DNA of 64,000 bases from Fragum whitleyi (Eukaryota > Mollusca > Bivalvia > Cardiida > Cardiidae). Shown here in pieces: positions 12,001 to 27,000 of the stretch. The DNA lies in assembly GCA_948146395.1 (NCBI GenBank), contig OX411557.1:36930077-36994076 (forward strand), given 5' to 3'. Under the pieces are notes generated by a model that worked only from the letters and a program-made list of their open reading frames with translations, searched no databases and was not told the DNA's origin. Each line of letters starts with the position of its first letter. Within the stretch, counting starts at the first letter, position 1. Made by a program: the position numbers and the translations under genes.

Positions 12001-15000
12001 CTTAGATAACATAATATTAAGGAAATAACGTGAGACGATGCCTGGTAGGATATAGCATATTCGAGGTGTTTCCAGTCTTATCATAGAGCAGATTACTCAC
12101 CTGGCCACAAGGACTGTAAAGAGACAACAGAAGATGATGATACATCTGTCGTTGTTAAACAATCACCATTTGAACCACTGAAATAAAACTAATTGAGCTT
12201 AAAGAGTGCTTAACCCTTTCCTGTTTTACAAAATTTTAGACCTGTCGAAATTCAAAGGTTTTGAAGACGAAAATTTAAAATGGATATAATTTGAAAAATA
12301 ACCATTCAGTAGGGTAGAAAATAGTGTGGACAAAGAAGAAATTGCTTGTCAGAAGCAATTTCTTCTTTTTTCACAATGTTTTCTCAGCCATAAAATCACA
12401 GGCACGTAAAAAGCAGGGATTAAACAGCAAAGGGTTAATATATAAAGCTTGAAATGGTCAAGGTGACTGAATTCGAAATGAAATTGAATGAATTTGTGAG
12501 GGAATTAGAACCGAGTTTCTAATGAAATTATTGGAAAGTGTTATGGTATCGTTTATTTTGTTTAAAATATTATTAAAGTCTATTGATTTCCTTTAATTAA
12601 AAAATTGTACTGTCCTTTAAATATATTTGGGAATCCTGAGGGACCATATGAACGCTTCTAAATCTACACAAGGAAATGAAATCATTGGCTGATTCGATCC
12701 ATTTTATTGTAGTTTTGAAGCTTTTTGCAGCTTTTTAATGGGGTCGTAGGAATATTCCAAATAATAGAGCTGAACAGAATCGTTTGGTGTTCTTACACTG
12801 TGCCGAGCAAGCGGCTAGCTCAGCAGTAACGTATTGGCTGTTCGTGAGCTCGAACCCCGACTAGGCCAACTTTTATCCAAAATTTAACAAACGTTAATGT
12901 GACACGAATCATTTGTCTCCCATCAAAGAGCGTATGTTATATAGTAGGCATAAGTAGGCTAAGTGGCTGGTTGGTTCGGATGAAATGTTATGGTTGACAT
13001 GGTGTAAGCCGACGTCAGGAAACTATGGGTCAGAGCATTTGACGCCGAGTAACCGCAATAAAAGTGAATGTGACGTAAACCCCGTACAGATGTAAACAAA
13101 CCAACAGTTAAGGTCGCGAAACTGTCAAGGTGAGTGATTCTAGAATGATTTCCGGATGAAATGGAATGAAAAGGGGAAGCGAGTCTTGAATGATATTAAA
13201 TGGGGGTAATAATAAGTCCCGAATGTCGTCCAAATGAAAGGAATAAGCAGTATTCTATTATCCCACCTCCTTTAAGAAAATATACCTTCTTTTCTGTGTG
13301 ACTGTCTTCATTTGCCAATCAGGCACTTTAAAATGCACACCAACCACATAATGAAACAATTTTGTCGATTTGAATAAAATGATTTTTTTTGTTTCGACCG
13401 ATCTCGACATGTCTCTTCATTTAACAAATTTGGACAATTTTGATCGTTTAATGAATGCCGTGATTGACAGTGTTTGGTATGAATAAATTGGGCGCTGAGC
13501 AAACGACCGTCAATATAAACTTGCATCTGGCTTAACATGACTGTTCTAAATAAATTATCGCTTATGACACAATAATCGTGTATATAAAAGAACAATATTC
13601 AATGAACCTTAATATAAAAACTTAAACATTCTAAGCGAGTTAAAAAAATTAACGAATGTTGATAATAGTTCTGGAAATAAATATAGAGTAGGGTAATATA
13701 AAACTAATTGCAGAAAAAAAACCTAATATGCACCGAAACATGCCATGCAAGCACTTGTCACTACACCATACAGAAAAGCCAAAAAGAAAAATATCATCGT
13801 TACCTTAAATATATTGCCATTGATGATACGCTACACGCGCTCCATCCGGTTGGCTTATTACCCATAATTCCGTCATTTGGAGAGGGACATCCTTCCGGGG
13901 CGTCGTGACTCATGTTCATACTGAAAAATATTTCTCTTTTAGTTGTGTCAAGATAAGTGAATTCCGGTTGGCTGAAAATTTGTTTCATTCTTCAGTGAAC
14001 ATAATTTTCTTAATCAAGAATGGTAATCATTATTATCTTCGTGTTAATACAGTTAAACCATCGTTAAATTGACAAGATGATTTTGGAATGATTTTGGAAC
14101 AAAATTGAATGAGTATGTGGAACAAGGAAATTGAAGGGGGGGGGATCCAGTATCGCTAATTTTGTTCAAGATGAACAAAATTAGCGATACTTACTACTTC
14201 CCTTTATTAACACATAAAAACAGGTTCTATAAATAGCTTTCTGTGTCTTCACAAACCAACCTTACGCCTACAAAATTCAATTATATAAGTGGAATCGTGG
14301 ATTTTAACGACCAATTTTTACGTTGAAAGTAGATGCTAATCGTACCATTTTTAGTGATTTTGGAGCGTTTTTGAATGGTTTGAGTGAATTACACGAAGAT
14401 ATATATCTTAATGTATTTTGTTCGACAAGAATTGTCGAAATCGAGTGAATATGTGTACTTACACGTGTCCAAACTCGTGTGCCGGTATTGTAAACTCGTT
14501 TGCCCGCGTGTACGAGGAAACAGCACATTTTGTCCCATCAACACACACTTTTCCGGTAAATGCCTTTCCTGATACATCGGGCGAGTCTACACTGCAATTG
14601 AATGCGAAATCAACAGGTAAAAACTAAAAAACGCGTGTTACATGTACTGCTACAAACCTCGTGAAAGTGTCAATGAGAATGGTTTTGAATGACTTTTGAA
14701 TGGAATGAATGAGTAATGTTATTGAAATTTTAATAATATAAAAGGGAGGTAAAATAATATCGCCGGGTCAATTCAAATTCAACTAAATTTGAAAAATAAT
14801 TTTCATTTGAATACTAGTAAACGGGAGTGCATGTTTCTTAAAAAAATACTAAAAGGGTTAGTTGAAGCTACTAATAGATTGGGCGAATAACACAGTTAAT
14901 TACATCGTGAAATTGACATTCATCTCGATCAAAACCGTTCCAAATCACTCCCTCAGCGCTCCATTCATTAATTCATTCAAAACATTAGCTCAAATCATTC

Positions 15001-18000
15001 AAAAACGCTCGAAAATCAAAAAAGGAAATTGAACAAAATCTACATCTAAGTGTGAAATCGCTGGAAAATCCACGTTTTAACTGACTTCATTGAAATTATA
15101 AGCGTCTGATTGGTTCTGGAAGAAATGAAAGGTATTTATAGAGTTTGCATGCATATTTTGTTAAAGGGGTGAACTTATACAGCTAAATTTGTTCACCCTC
15201 AACAAATTGCCTCTCTTCAATTTCAACCGAAACCCATTAATCGCACTCGTTCAATTTCATTCCAAAATCAATCCAAAATCATTCGCCTTGTCTATTTCAC
15301 GATGTTTTTAACTGTAAGGGGAGTATGTCTAGTTACAGTTAAGAACATCGTGTAATTGACAAGGTGAATGTTTTTCGAATGATTGCGGAATGAAATTGAA
15401 TGAGTGTGTGGAGCGAGTTTTGAGTGAAATTAAAAGGAAGGTAATCCAATAATGCTAATTTTGTTCAAGATAAACAAAATAAGCGATATTAATTACCTCC
15501 CTTTAAAAGAATATACGTTTTTTCTTCTTTTTGTACGTCTTCATAGACCAATCAGACACTTGAAAGTCAACACCAGAAAATAAAATCGTAGAATAAATAA
15601 ATGGATTTGAATTTATTGTTGAAATTCTTGAAAAAATTTTAAATGTTTTATAAGGATTTCTGAGCGTTTTTGATCGATTTGAGTGAGTGTTTGGAATGAA
15701 TGAATAAAGCGCAAAGTGAATGATTTAGAATGATTTTGATCGGAATGAGTGTCAATTTCACGATGTTTTTAACTGTACCCCGTAAATAGATGTAGTGTGT
15801 CGTAGTTAGCGTATGTGCCCTGTCCTTGTGCCCCGCCGCAGAACGAGCTGAGTGTGCTCTGTAGTGTACTGCTGACTGTGTACCAGCCCTGAAACATTGT
15901 CAGAAACATTGTCAGAAATGGAAAAGTTAATTCTTTTCTTTTTCAGTGAGGTGAGAAATCAAATATTTGATCACATAATGAATTATTCTTACGCGAAGCA
16001 TATTCATACGCAAGATGTGTTTTAAGATTATGCGTTTTCCTTGATTTATAATTTTCATACCTGGCGATCTTTGTTTTTCAGCAATAATGATATCAAATAA
16101 ATTTTAGATTTATGCACCAAAGTTTTTACACATTTGTAAAGAACCCAAATTGAACGCAAATATTTATGCCCTCCAGTCGCATTGATAGATAAGGGGAATC
16201 TTTTTTACCTGTCTGTTTGCCTGTTTTCCGTTTGTTCCCAAAAGGACGTTTACATACGAAATAAGTTTTGAATGATAAGGATAGAGTCTTCATAATTCAC
16301 ATGGGTATTGCTTATGACAAGGCTTATCCTAAGGTCGAAATCATCGATCACGAGCAGGATCATTTTCAATATAAATTATTTGGAAATTTAAACTTCATAT
16401 TGAATTTAGGTTAAGTGAAGAATACAGAATTGAATTAAGATTTCCTGTAAATTAAAGAAATAACTTTTAGTTCACTGTTGATAACCATCTTGTATCAAAC
16501 TATTGTTTTAGAGAAATCGCAGTGGCGGTATCATTGGTGTTTACAAATGCATCTTGTTTATTTCCGTTTAGACATGAAGAAACAACAGCCATTTGATTGA
16601 TTGACTATTCCCAATCAATACGGAAACCGATGCAAATTGACCAATTGACTCAATTACAAACCCCATGCTTTATGTTGTGATACATGTAAAATGGGCAGGC
16701 GTTAGATGATATAGCTGGAAGATATAAAGATCATACGTTACCGGATCGGTTTCCCAGAATTCAATTAGTTTAATGTCTATAACCATATTGTATCCTAGAA
16801 CATCAGATTTACTCCACTCAGCCTGCATCTGAAAGTAAAATGCGTGCATATCGATGGCTATTGACGAGAATATTGTAACCAGTTTTTACAGTTTTTAATC
16901 GTTATATCGATGCGATTTTTAGGTTTGCCTGTGATGCATCCCTAATTTTCCTATCGGGTGATATACAGTTAATAACATCGTAAAATTGACACTAATTCCT
17001 ATCAAAACCGTTCTAAATTACTCGGTATGCGCTCCATTCATTTCATTCACCCAAAAATCATTTAAATAAAAAGATAAAAAAAACAAACATTTAAATTGCT
17101 GATTTTGTTCATCCTGAACAAAATTAGCGATGTTAGATTACTTTCCCTTTTATTTCACTCAAAACTCACTCATCGCAGTCATCAAGTTTGATCTCAAAAT
17201 CATTTCAAAATCATTCATCTTGCCAATTTCGCGATTTTCTTAACATAATTACATGTCGATTCTGTGCGTCGGTAATATATCTACATTGGATGCTCTATCA
17301 ATCATTGAATACTTATATGCAAAAAAGTTTTTGTCTCTACATTTATATGTGATCAGTTATGTTTTGTTTAGAATTTTAATTTTCAATGTCATCATTATAA
17401 TCATTAATATAGGAAATAAAGACTTTGTATTTATAATTGTTTTCGCTATCTTTTCTTTGTATGCGTTATCAATCTATTTACCCCATGTAATCGAACAAGA
17501 ATTTGCTGCGTAAATTCAGCATCAGTTGAGAACCCTAGTGCCTTCAGTTTGTTCACATAGGCCTCGTCAACAAACACCGCTGTCTCTGCCGTTAACGTTG
17601 TCACACTACGTTTACGCCTTGAATTATCCGCATTTTCCTCTGTTTTTAGTGAAAATAAAATGAACTTATTTCTCAAAGGTTAAATCAGAAATTGTTCCTC
17701 TTCTACTTTGGGTAACCAAAAATTACATGGATCTACCATTTCAATGAAAGGCTACAACCTAGCGGCCTAGCTTGAATACCAATGTTGTATCTCATGCATG
17801 ATTAAAACGTATAAATCTCTCTATTGTTTGTTTGTTTGTTTTTTATGTTTGGTGTATACGAGAAGATTAAATCGAGAAGTTTTCTGTCGAATTTAATGCC
17901 GTAGAATATTGCTAAAGAATTAAAATTTAAATAAAGGGGGACAAACATGATGCACCTTTCTGCATTTGGCAAGGAGTAGTGACATTTCTTGATTTATTTG

Positions 18001-21000
18001 AAAAGATCTTAAATGAAGAAATCTATATATCTCGTTACATGCAATTGCCATATATTTCATTTAAGATTAATAATTCAAAAGATGACGGTGATAACGCACA
18101 TGCCATTCATCCTAAATTTGTACATGACATTGTTATATTGTACTTGTTTGTATTGATTTAAAAAACTGATTTAACACCACATTTAGCAATTTTTCAGTAA
18201 TATCACGGTAACATTCACTTATTTTTACATTGGCTCGGTATATATATCACCATCAATACATTGTAGGCGGGAGCTCTGTAATGCCGAAGGCCAAACCCAC
18301 CCAACCAATAGCACGACAAAGAATAGAACCCACGACATTCGACTACTTATGGAATACAATTCCGTTGCTCCAACCGTTGTCCCATATCCAGTTAACAGCA
18401 TCGTGAAATTGACAAGGTGAATGGTTTTTGGAATGATTTTCAAATGAAATTGAATTAGTGGGAGGATTGGTTCTTGAGTGAAATTAAGGGGAGGTAATCC
18501 ATTATCGCTAGTTTTGTTCATGAAGAACAAAATTAGCGATAAACATTACCTCCCTTTTATAATATATCAGATAGGTTCTCTGAATAGCTTTCTATGTCTT
18601 AAAGAACCCACATTCGCTTACAAAATTTAAGAAAGTTAATAAATTTATTTTTTGTATCAATTTAAATTCGAATGTATGTATTGATCTTGTCATTTTTAGT
18701 GATTTTGGAGCATTTTTTAATGGTTTGAGTGAGTGTTTGGAATGAATTAATGAAGAGATGAGAGAGCGACTTAGAATGAGTTTGATCGGGATGAGTGTCA
18801 ATTTCACGATCTTTTCAACTGTACGTACCTTTGTTAATGTTGAGCTGTTCAGGGATTTCATGATCAATGTCTGCAGGATATAGTCCAAGTTCGTCATCAA
18901 TGTTTAACAAATCTTTCCGATGTCCTATTATTATTTCATGGTCTGTTTCTTCTGACGTCGACAGTGACTCGAACCAGTATGAACTCCTTCTGTTTGTAAA
19001 TGCACCTTCCTGTGTGAAACATAATTTGACCATTTATATGGGTTTTCTTACAAATTCACTTACAAAATACTTATACCAGCTTGTGTAACCTCACAACAAG
19101 ATCAAATTCATATTTTTGCTTGCTACATATCAGAGGTACATATAACAGGGGGTAAAGCCATTCTAAAATCTGTATTTCCCAATGAAACCCTATGTTGTGG
19201 GTACTCATTTGAATCGTCTTGACAAGACGATTCCAATGATTTCGCACAATATAGGATTTGTGAAAGTGTAGTTGAAATAGTTAAATTTGAAATCCATAAT
19301 ATCCCCTCTATCTGTAGCCCTGCATATTGATATTGATTTGAAGAAAAATGAGAAAAAATGTTGTTTTCCCTTATTCCATCAGTGAATATTTTCAGAACTG
19401 TGTGTCTGACTTTGCTTCTTAGTTTAAACATAGTTTATTTCCAATTGTATTCACACATATACATGTAATACTCATATGAGCAAAAAAATGGCAAAAGGGT
19501 ATGGCCACAAAATCTTACAACTTAGAATAGGCCATTCCATTTGTTTAACATACAATATCAAGTCTTTTAAAGAAAGGTTAAGAACCTATAAGAAATACAT
19601 CGTCATAAAACGAGAGAAGACAGGTATGCTTCTTAATGCCTACACCCATGCACATGAGAAATTAATGCCAGTACCTGTACAGCATAGAAGCTCATGTAAT
19701 GTTCAAGATTTTACAAAAATAACACACACCATACAGTAAACAACACCGTCAAATTGACATGACGACTGATCTTTTTTAATTATTTCTAAATGAAATTGAA
19801 TAGTTAGTAGAGCGATTTTTTGTGAAATTAAAGGGGGGGGGGGGCTATCAAATATCGCTAATTGTGTTCGAGGTGAACAAGATTAGCTATATTTATTAAC
19901 CCCCTTTTATAAAGTATGCGTATTTTTCTGTTTGCGTGTTTCGTTGACCAATCAGACACTTTAAAATCTTAACCAGCCAATGATATTGTAGAATACTTTG
20001 GTCGATTTAGATTAATTGTTGCTCGTCCTGGTAAATTTCGAAATGCCTTCTTTAGATTTCGGTGCATTTTTAATCGTTTTAATTGAGTATTTGGAATGAA
20101 TGAATGGAGCGCTGAGTGAGCGATTTAGGATGGTTTTGATCGGAATGAGTGTCAATTTCACGATGTCATTAACTGTATCTTTAGTAAAGATATATTTTAC
20201 CACCAATAAGAATTTTAAACATGTACCATGATAAAAATGTTTGATCTAATCAATCAAATATGTAAACATGAAGAATAGGGTTTGAGTCACGGTTTGTCTT
20301 GTAGAGACAACATAGGTGTAATTAGGCTTTTGAATTTATACGCACTCCAATTGCGACCAACATAGAATATACAGGTTAAAGGCGATATGTCGACTGTGTC
20401 AAGAGATGAATATCCTCCGTCCACACCCCTTTCTATGATTTGAGCGTTGAATTGGTGAATAATAAAAACATCGTAACTGCAGCTGTAGTTTTGATGTTAT
20501 CATCATTTATAAACGACATTTTCGAAAGAGGATACATTTCTATTACGTATTTGCGTAATCTGCGAAACGGTAGTTACGCCAATACTTACCAAATGATCAC
20601 ATATTGCAACACTAGCTACCGAACTCGGATCGGACTTTAAACTCCCGGTGTAGAAACAATCCGCGACCGGTATATGAGACGTCCGCAAAAAGTCTTTTTT
20701 TCTGAACAATATATTTGTGGTATCTTTTGTTATTTGAGCAGTTTTATGTAAATTAAGCTCGACTATGCTATTGTCTTCTGTCTTTATGTTTAACACAATA
20801 TGTTCGTCGAAAGACCCCGTATCTCTTTTACGTCTCTGTAATTCGTTTAACCCAAATCTGAAACGATTTTTTGACGATTAAGCGCACAAACCAAGAATGA
20901 TATCATTGATATTTGTATATAAATGAATTATTTGTTTACGGTAGTGGGCCCGTAATAGTTCAGAAATCTATCGGAAGTCATGAACTTAAACAGTGTTTCC

Positions 21001-24000
21001 TAATGATTTCATTAGAATCGTCGGTTAACAGTGTGAAAGATCATGAGTTCCGAAATGTTTCGGAACAATTTCGGGTCCACTACCTTAATCGGAAACATAG
21101 TCCATGCATCGTCACCTATATCAAATAAGCCGTTTTTTCTTTTACCAAATGGCAAACATAAAAAAACATAACAAAATAGAACTAAAAAGAAATATATTGC
21201 ATTATTTTAATTTGAACCTCTCTTCTTTTAAATTTTTTTTTTTATATAAACTGTATACAACATATGATAACATCGGCGTAAACGACAACATTGTCTCGAA
21301 AATTTATATATTCTATTTCCTCATATATTTCAGTTTATTCCAAAGTTTTTGTTCCTTGCTGTTGCTGCACTGAAATTTCATTTCAGAGACAAGGTACTTA
21401 GTTATTGACTATAAAAATTCTAAGACCTTTATCAGAAGACTTTGGCAGCGTTAAAATGGAGATATTTTAAAATTCACAGTCTTTAATATCCTTTCTTTGA
21501 AGATTTCAGCATTAAACTGATTTTGATGTGTCTTAGATGTACAGAGTTTCCTACCTTGTTTTTAAACCATCAGATTGGGTATAAAAATGTACATTTCCAT
21601 GTTTTAAGTCTTTGAAACCATCTGTAAAATAATTAGATTAAAGAACATATTGATATGAAATGAAATCAAAGAACACATTTTAAAAGCAATGTACTTGTAT
21701 TCTTTTCGAAAGAAGTCTAAAATAAGGACGCATAACACTCGTAGATGGAAAATCTCAATTCCAATGCTTTATCATACAGTAAATCCCACCATGAAAATGG
21801 CACTCATCTCGATCAAAACCAGTCTTAATCACTCGCTCAGCTTTCATTAATTCAAAAAACTCATTCCTATCACCCAAAAACGCTCCGAAATAGTTAAAAA
21901 CGCTTCAAATTCGTTCCACTTGATCAAAATATATTAAATCGATAAAAAAATAAAAAAAAACAACCAACAATTGATGTCATTGGCTGGTGCTGGTCTTTAA
22001 GCGTCTGATTTGACATAAAATCAGACTAATACTTAGGTTTACTTACGGGAGGTAAAAAGATATCGTTAATTTCATTCAATTGCACGAAATAAGAAATAAA
22101 CGATTATTTTTTTTTATTGCTTGAAAATTATTTAAAACTTGCCCCACGTACTCGTTTAAATTCATTCATATGTCATTCAAAAACCATTATAAAAACTTGT
22201 CATTTTCACGATGTCCTTATTGTCAAGCAGAAGAAATGTTCACCTAAGCGTGAAAGGGGACAACCTACGTTGTAGAAAAGACTCCATGGTTAATGCTAGC
22301 TGGTCGGGGCGAGGCTTTTTATCTTTTAAAAACTCGAATTTTCGTGTTATCTTCCCACATATATATATATATTTTTTTCAAAACGAAGACATCGAGATTT
22401 CCTCTAATGGGTCTAATCCTATTTCAAAATATTTATTTTACTGAGCTCTCTTTAGAGGTGTAGTAAGCCTACGTGAAATGAACTGGTGGTAGCTCCAATA
22501 AAAAGTCTGTCGTTGTGATGGTGTGAGAAACGACAGGATACAAGTTGTACCACCTTCCGAGGCTATATTCCTGCAATGATGTTGAACATGGTGTTTAACA
22601 AAAAAAAAAAATAAAACAAAAAAAAACAGACAAACATGTCACAATTTTTTTTCTACATAAACGAAATGAAAAGTAGGAATCGTTGTAACGAACTGCAACC
22701 GTCCAGAAGCCAGTTTGAGACAAAGTTCTGGAGAGAATGCAATTAATGTTGACCTTATTCTAAAAAGTGAAAATCCATTGGTAACAAAAAAATGGTGCTT
22801 TTCAAGTTGTTGGATTGCGCAATCGGTCGAATTATTTGCTTTTTTTTTTATTTTAAGGCCTTCTCCGCCTCAAAACGACATTTTACCAGACATTCTTATC
22901 TCATTATCTGATTATCTTCATCATTATGATCAATATTTCTATTGTTTGAAAAGGACGCCCGGGATACAATTTCAATTAAGTCACTAAACATGTACAAGTT
23001 CAGTTTTAGTCACTATACCTATATCTCTTTTGTGTAAAATATGGTGTACGTCTGTTTTCAGTTTGATGGCTGTTATCTGAAAAATAAAGAGTTATTATGA
23101 TAAAATCTGATTTTTAAATGTAAGCCTTTTGCGCCAGAAATCTCTTAACAAGACAATAGTGTGCTATTATCTAACATTCGTAAGAAAAGATTCCCTTTAA
23201 TAATTCCTCAGGTTTTGCTGTAACAACGATATGTTTTTCGAAATGGATGCTGGTGACGTCACAAACTGAACACCACTCAGGCAATTACTTATAGTGGGAA
23301 GCGCACCTAATGTAAAGTTATGAACAACGTGAAATTGACAAGTTTAATGATTTTGGAATGACATTCGAATGCTTTCTGAATGAGTGGGTGTTTTAAATGA
23401 GGTGAAACATATTCGCTAATTTCGCCCAATTCGACGGAATAAGCGATCTTTTTATACAGTTAAAAACAGCGTGAAATTGACAACCATACCGATCAAAATC
23501 ATTCTAAATCATTCACTCAGTGCTCCATGCATTTATTCATTTCAAACACTCACTAAAATCGATCTAAAACGATCCAAAATCAGAAGAAAACATTTCGAAA
23601 TCGTTCATAATGATCAGCATTTAATTCTAATCGATCAACCTATTCTACGATTTTATTGGTAGGCGTATATCTTAAAGTATCTGATTCGCTCCACGAAGAC
23701 GCACAAACAGAAAAGTAGGTATATATAATTAAAAGAAGGTAACAAATATCGCTAATTTTGTTCATCATGAATTTGCGATATTGGTTTATTTCCCACTAAA
23801 TGCACCCAAAATTCGCTCCACGCACTCACTCAATTTCATACCAATAAAATTCCAAAATTATTCATCATGTCAATTTCACGATCTTGTTAACTGTAAAACC
23901 TCTTTTATAAAATCTGGGTACTTTTATGATTTCGTAGCTTCACGGACAAGTCAGACTCTTACAAATCAACACCAGCCTACAAATTCATAATGCAGTAATT

Positions 24001-27000
24001 TGATCAGTTTTATTGACATGTCGACAATTTTGAACATTGTCGAGGCGTTTTTGAGTGATTGGAGTAAGTGTTTTGAGCGAGTTATTGTTGAATGGTTTTG
24101 ATCGAGAACTACTAATTTTTTATGTAGTTCTTTAATGTGATTTTATTCCATTCAACGTCGTATTTTGACGAAATGTTTAAGCACCACTCTTACGCAATGA
24201 CTCGCATTCATGGTTGTGCCCTTTTTCCAGTCTATTCTGAAAATCTCCGATGGTTCCCGATTTGGTAGTAGCTGGAGGCTAGGGAAAGGATGTGATGGTT
24301 GTACTGCTGAGAGAAACACAGGAATCCATTGTTAGGTGCTCCAGCCGCGAAATAACTGGAAAAAATGTAAAAAGCGGCGTTAAAGTCCATTCAATTCCAA
24401 TTTGGTGACGTGATATATTTCTTGACGCACGTTTAACGTAAAAAAAAAAATCCGCCAAGTCTCCGGACTTCTATCGGGATGGCAGAAAATGCAAAAAGGT
24501 TTTTAACCCTGCCATGTCAAATATCATATGTAATACCGCTGTAATTTTTGTTTTGGATAAGCAAGACCTACTGTTGGGAATATAGTTGATCCGACGGTGA
24601 AAATGCAACCTTGAAAGTTAGATAAATAACCGAGCATGTAATAGTTTTGACGCAAATGACTTGTAAATGTTTAAATCTGCAACAATTTTCAAAAGGAGAA
24701 AATCTCCGTGCTAATTACTTATTTATTTACATTCAAAAGGAAAGTACGAAATACCCAAGTTTATGAATTAAAAATAACTAATTTGAAGTCGAAACATTAA
24801 CGCCCTATAACGAAATTCCCTGTGGTTATATTCTGTTTTAAAAGAACTTATTATAAAATGTTTAAGAGAGATTATGGAAATGAATGGTAAAGGGTGGTGA
24901 GAAAACGCGCTTTTTTTCAACAAATTCAACGCCTTTCATCATACCCTAAGTACATAAATGAAACTGATTTGTTTGTTTGTTCGTTTGAATTTGAGTTTTA
25001 CGCCGCTTTCTACATTATTTCAGTTATATTGCAGAGGTTGGGGCACACGACAATGGATTCCTGGTATTTCTCACACCAGTACTACCATCACATCCTTTCC
25101 TATCCTCCAGCTGCTATCCCACATAGGTCTACGATTATCAACCCATTGGTGGTACGAAAATTGTCGGAAAGAATGAGTGCCGCCGTCGGGTATCGGACCC
25201 GGGACCTCTAGATTGACGGTCCAACGCGCTATCAATGTCGCTATGGATAAATTTGAAACCAACTGCATGTAAGAGGTCGCGGATGAGCTGAACGATTCAT
25301 TGCCCCAGAGAGAGTCGAGGAAATCCACCCCCCCCCCTTTGGCCTTTTTATAATTTGAAACAATTTTGCATAATAAGATTTTGAATTTGAAAATTATGGG
25401 TACTCTTTAAAAATGCTTATATGTAGTTTAGATAACAGTATTGACTTTTCGACTTTTGTACAGGATGAACAAAATTAGCGACATTTATTACCTCCCTTTA
25501 ATAAAGTATGCGTACTTTTCTGTTTGTGTGCTTTCGTGGACCAATCAGACACTTTGAAATCGATGTGTAAAAAAAATTATAGAATAATTTGACCGATTTT
25601 AATAAAGAAAATGATCGATTTGAATGATTTCGAAATGGTTTCTAATAATTTTGGAGCGTTTTTGATCGATTTGAGTAAGTGTTTGAAATGAATGTGACGG
25701 ATCGCTGAGTGTGTTGATCGGAATAGCAGTCAATTTCACGGTGTTTTAACTGTAGTTGTTGTCCTACATGACGACAATGCTGTTTATTGTTTTTGAAATT
25801 GAATCGAACACAATTAGCGATATTATAATACCTGCTTTACTTTTATTCAAAATTTTATCAACCGATTCATTTATTCGATTCATTTAATTCCATTTCGAAA
25901 CCATTCCAACTTGGTTCACGTTTACCATTTCACGTTGTTGTAAACCGTATTTTTGTTAGACACTTAAGCATCCTTGAGAATTCGATTACATGAAGCGATT
26001 TTTGTTTATCAATCAAAGCCTACACATCAAAATTTGAATTCAATAATTAGGGCCTTATTTTGCTATGAACCGACTTAAATCAGTTAAAGGTAATGATAAT
26101 TACATTTATTTCACTTATCATTTCTTATCGTGATAGTTTGATTTACTAAAACTTATATTGGAAATAAGATTACATAAAAATCATAAATCATTTGAATTTT
26201 TTAAAGGGACTGATTTCGATGACCAATGGCAGGGTATTCAACGAAAGATCTGAATTAAAGGAGCTTCTGTTCATCCAACCCTTCGCTAAGAGTGACGAAG
26301 CTGCAAATCATACCCTGCTATGAAAGTTCACTTATGTGCAAAGCGGGGTATAAATTGCAAACAGTTCGCAATGTTTTGTCATCTTGAACATCTTGATTCA
26401 AAGGTAGATACTAAGTAAGACGCTTAATGTTTTCGCCACTACATTAAAAAATGGTGACTCTAAGATAATCACTAAATTGACAAGATCCTGGGAAAATTTG
26501 AGTGGAAATAACCCGCTTCGTATGATATTGAAGAGAAAACTTCACTATTGGTTTAAAGTTAAGCATATTTTTCTTCAAAAATCTTGAAAATCTTTGACAG
26601 GTTCGTAAGACTCATCTGCAGGAATAGGTAGAAAAACATCGTGAAATTGACCAGATAAATGATTTTGGAATGAAAATGAATGAGAGTGTGGAGCGAGTTT
26701 TGAGTGAAATTCAAGGGAGCTAATCCAGCATCGCTTATTTTGTTCAAGATGAACAAAATTAGCGATACTTATTACCTCCCTTTAATGAAATAAAGATACA
26801 TGTTCTATGAATAGCTCTCTGTGTCTTCACAAACCAACCTAAAGTCCACAAAATTCAATCATGTTAGTGAAATCGTGGATTTTTTCTATCGATTTATATT
26901 TTGAATGTAGATATTGATTTCATCTTTATAAATGATTTTGGAGCGTTTTTGAGTGGTTTGAGTGAGTGTTTGGAATGAGTGAAGTGAGGGGATGAGTGAG

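Noticed and set aside
24894..25211. 105-codon plus frame
   Set aside because: It lies almost wholly within a minus-oriented SINE.
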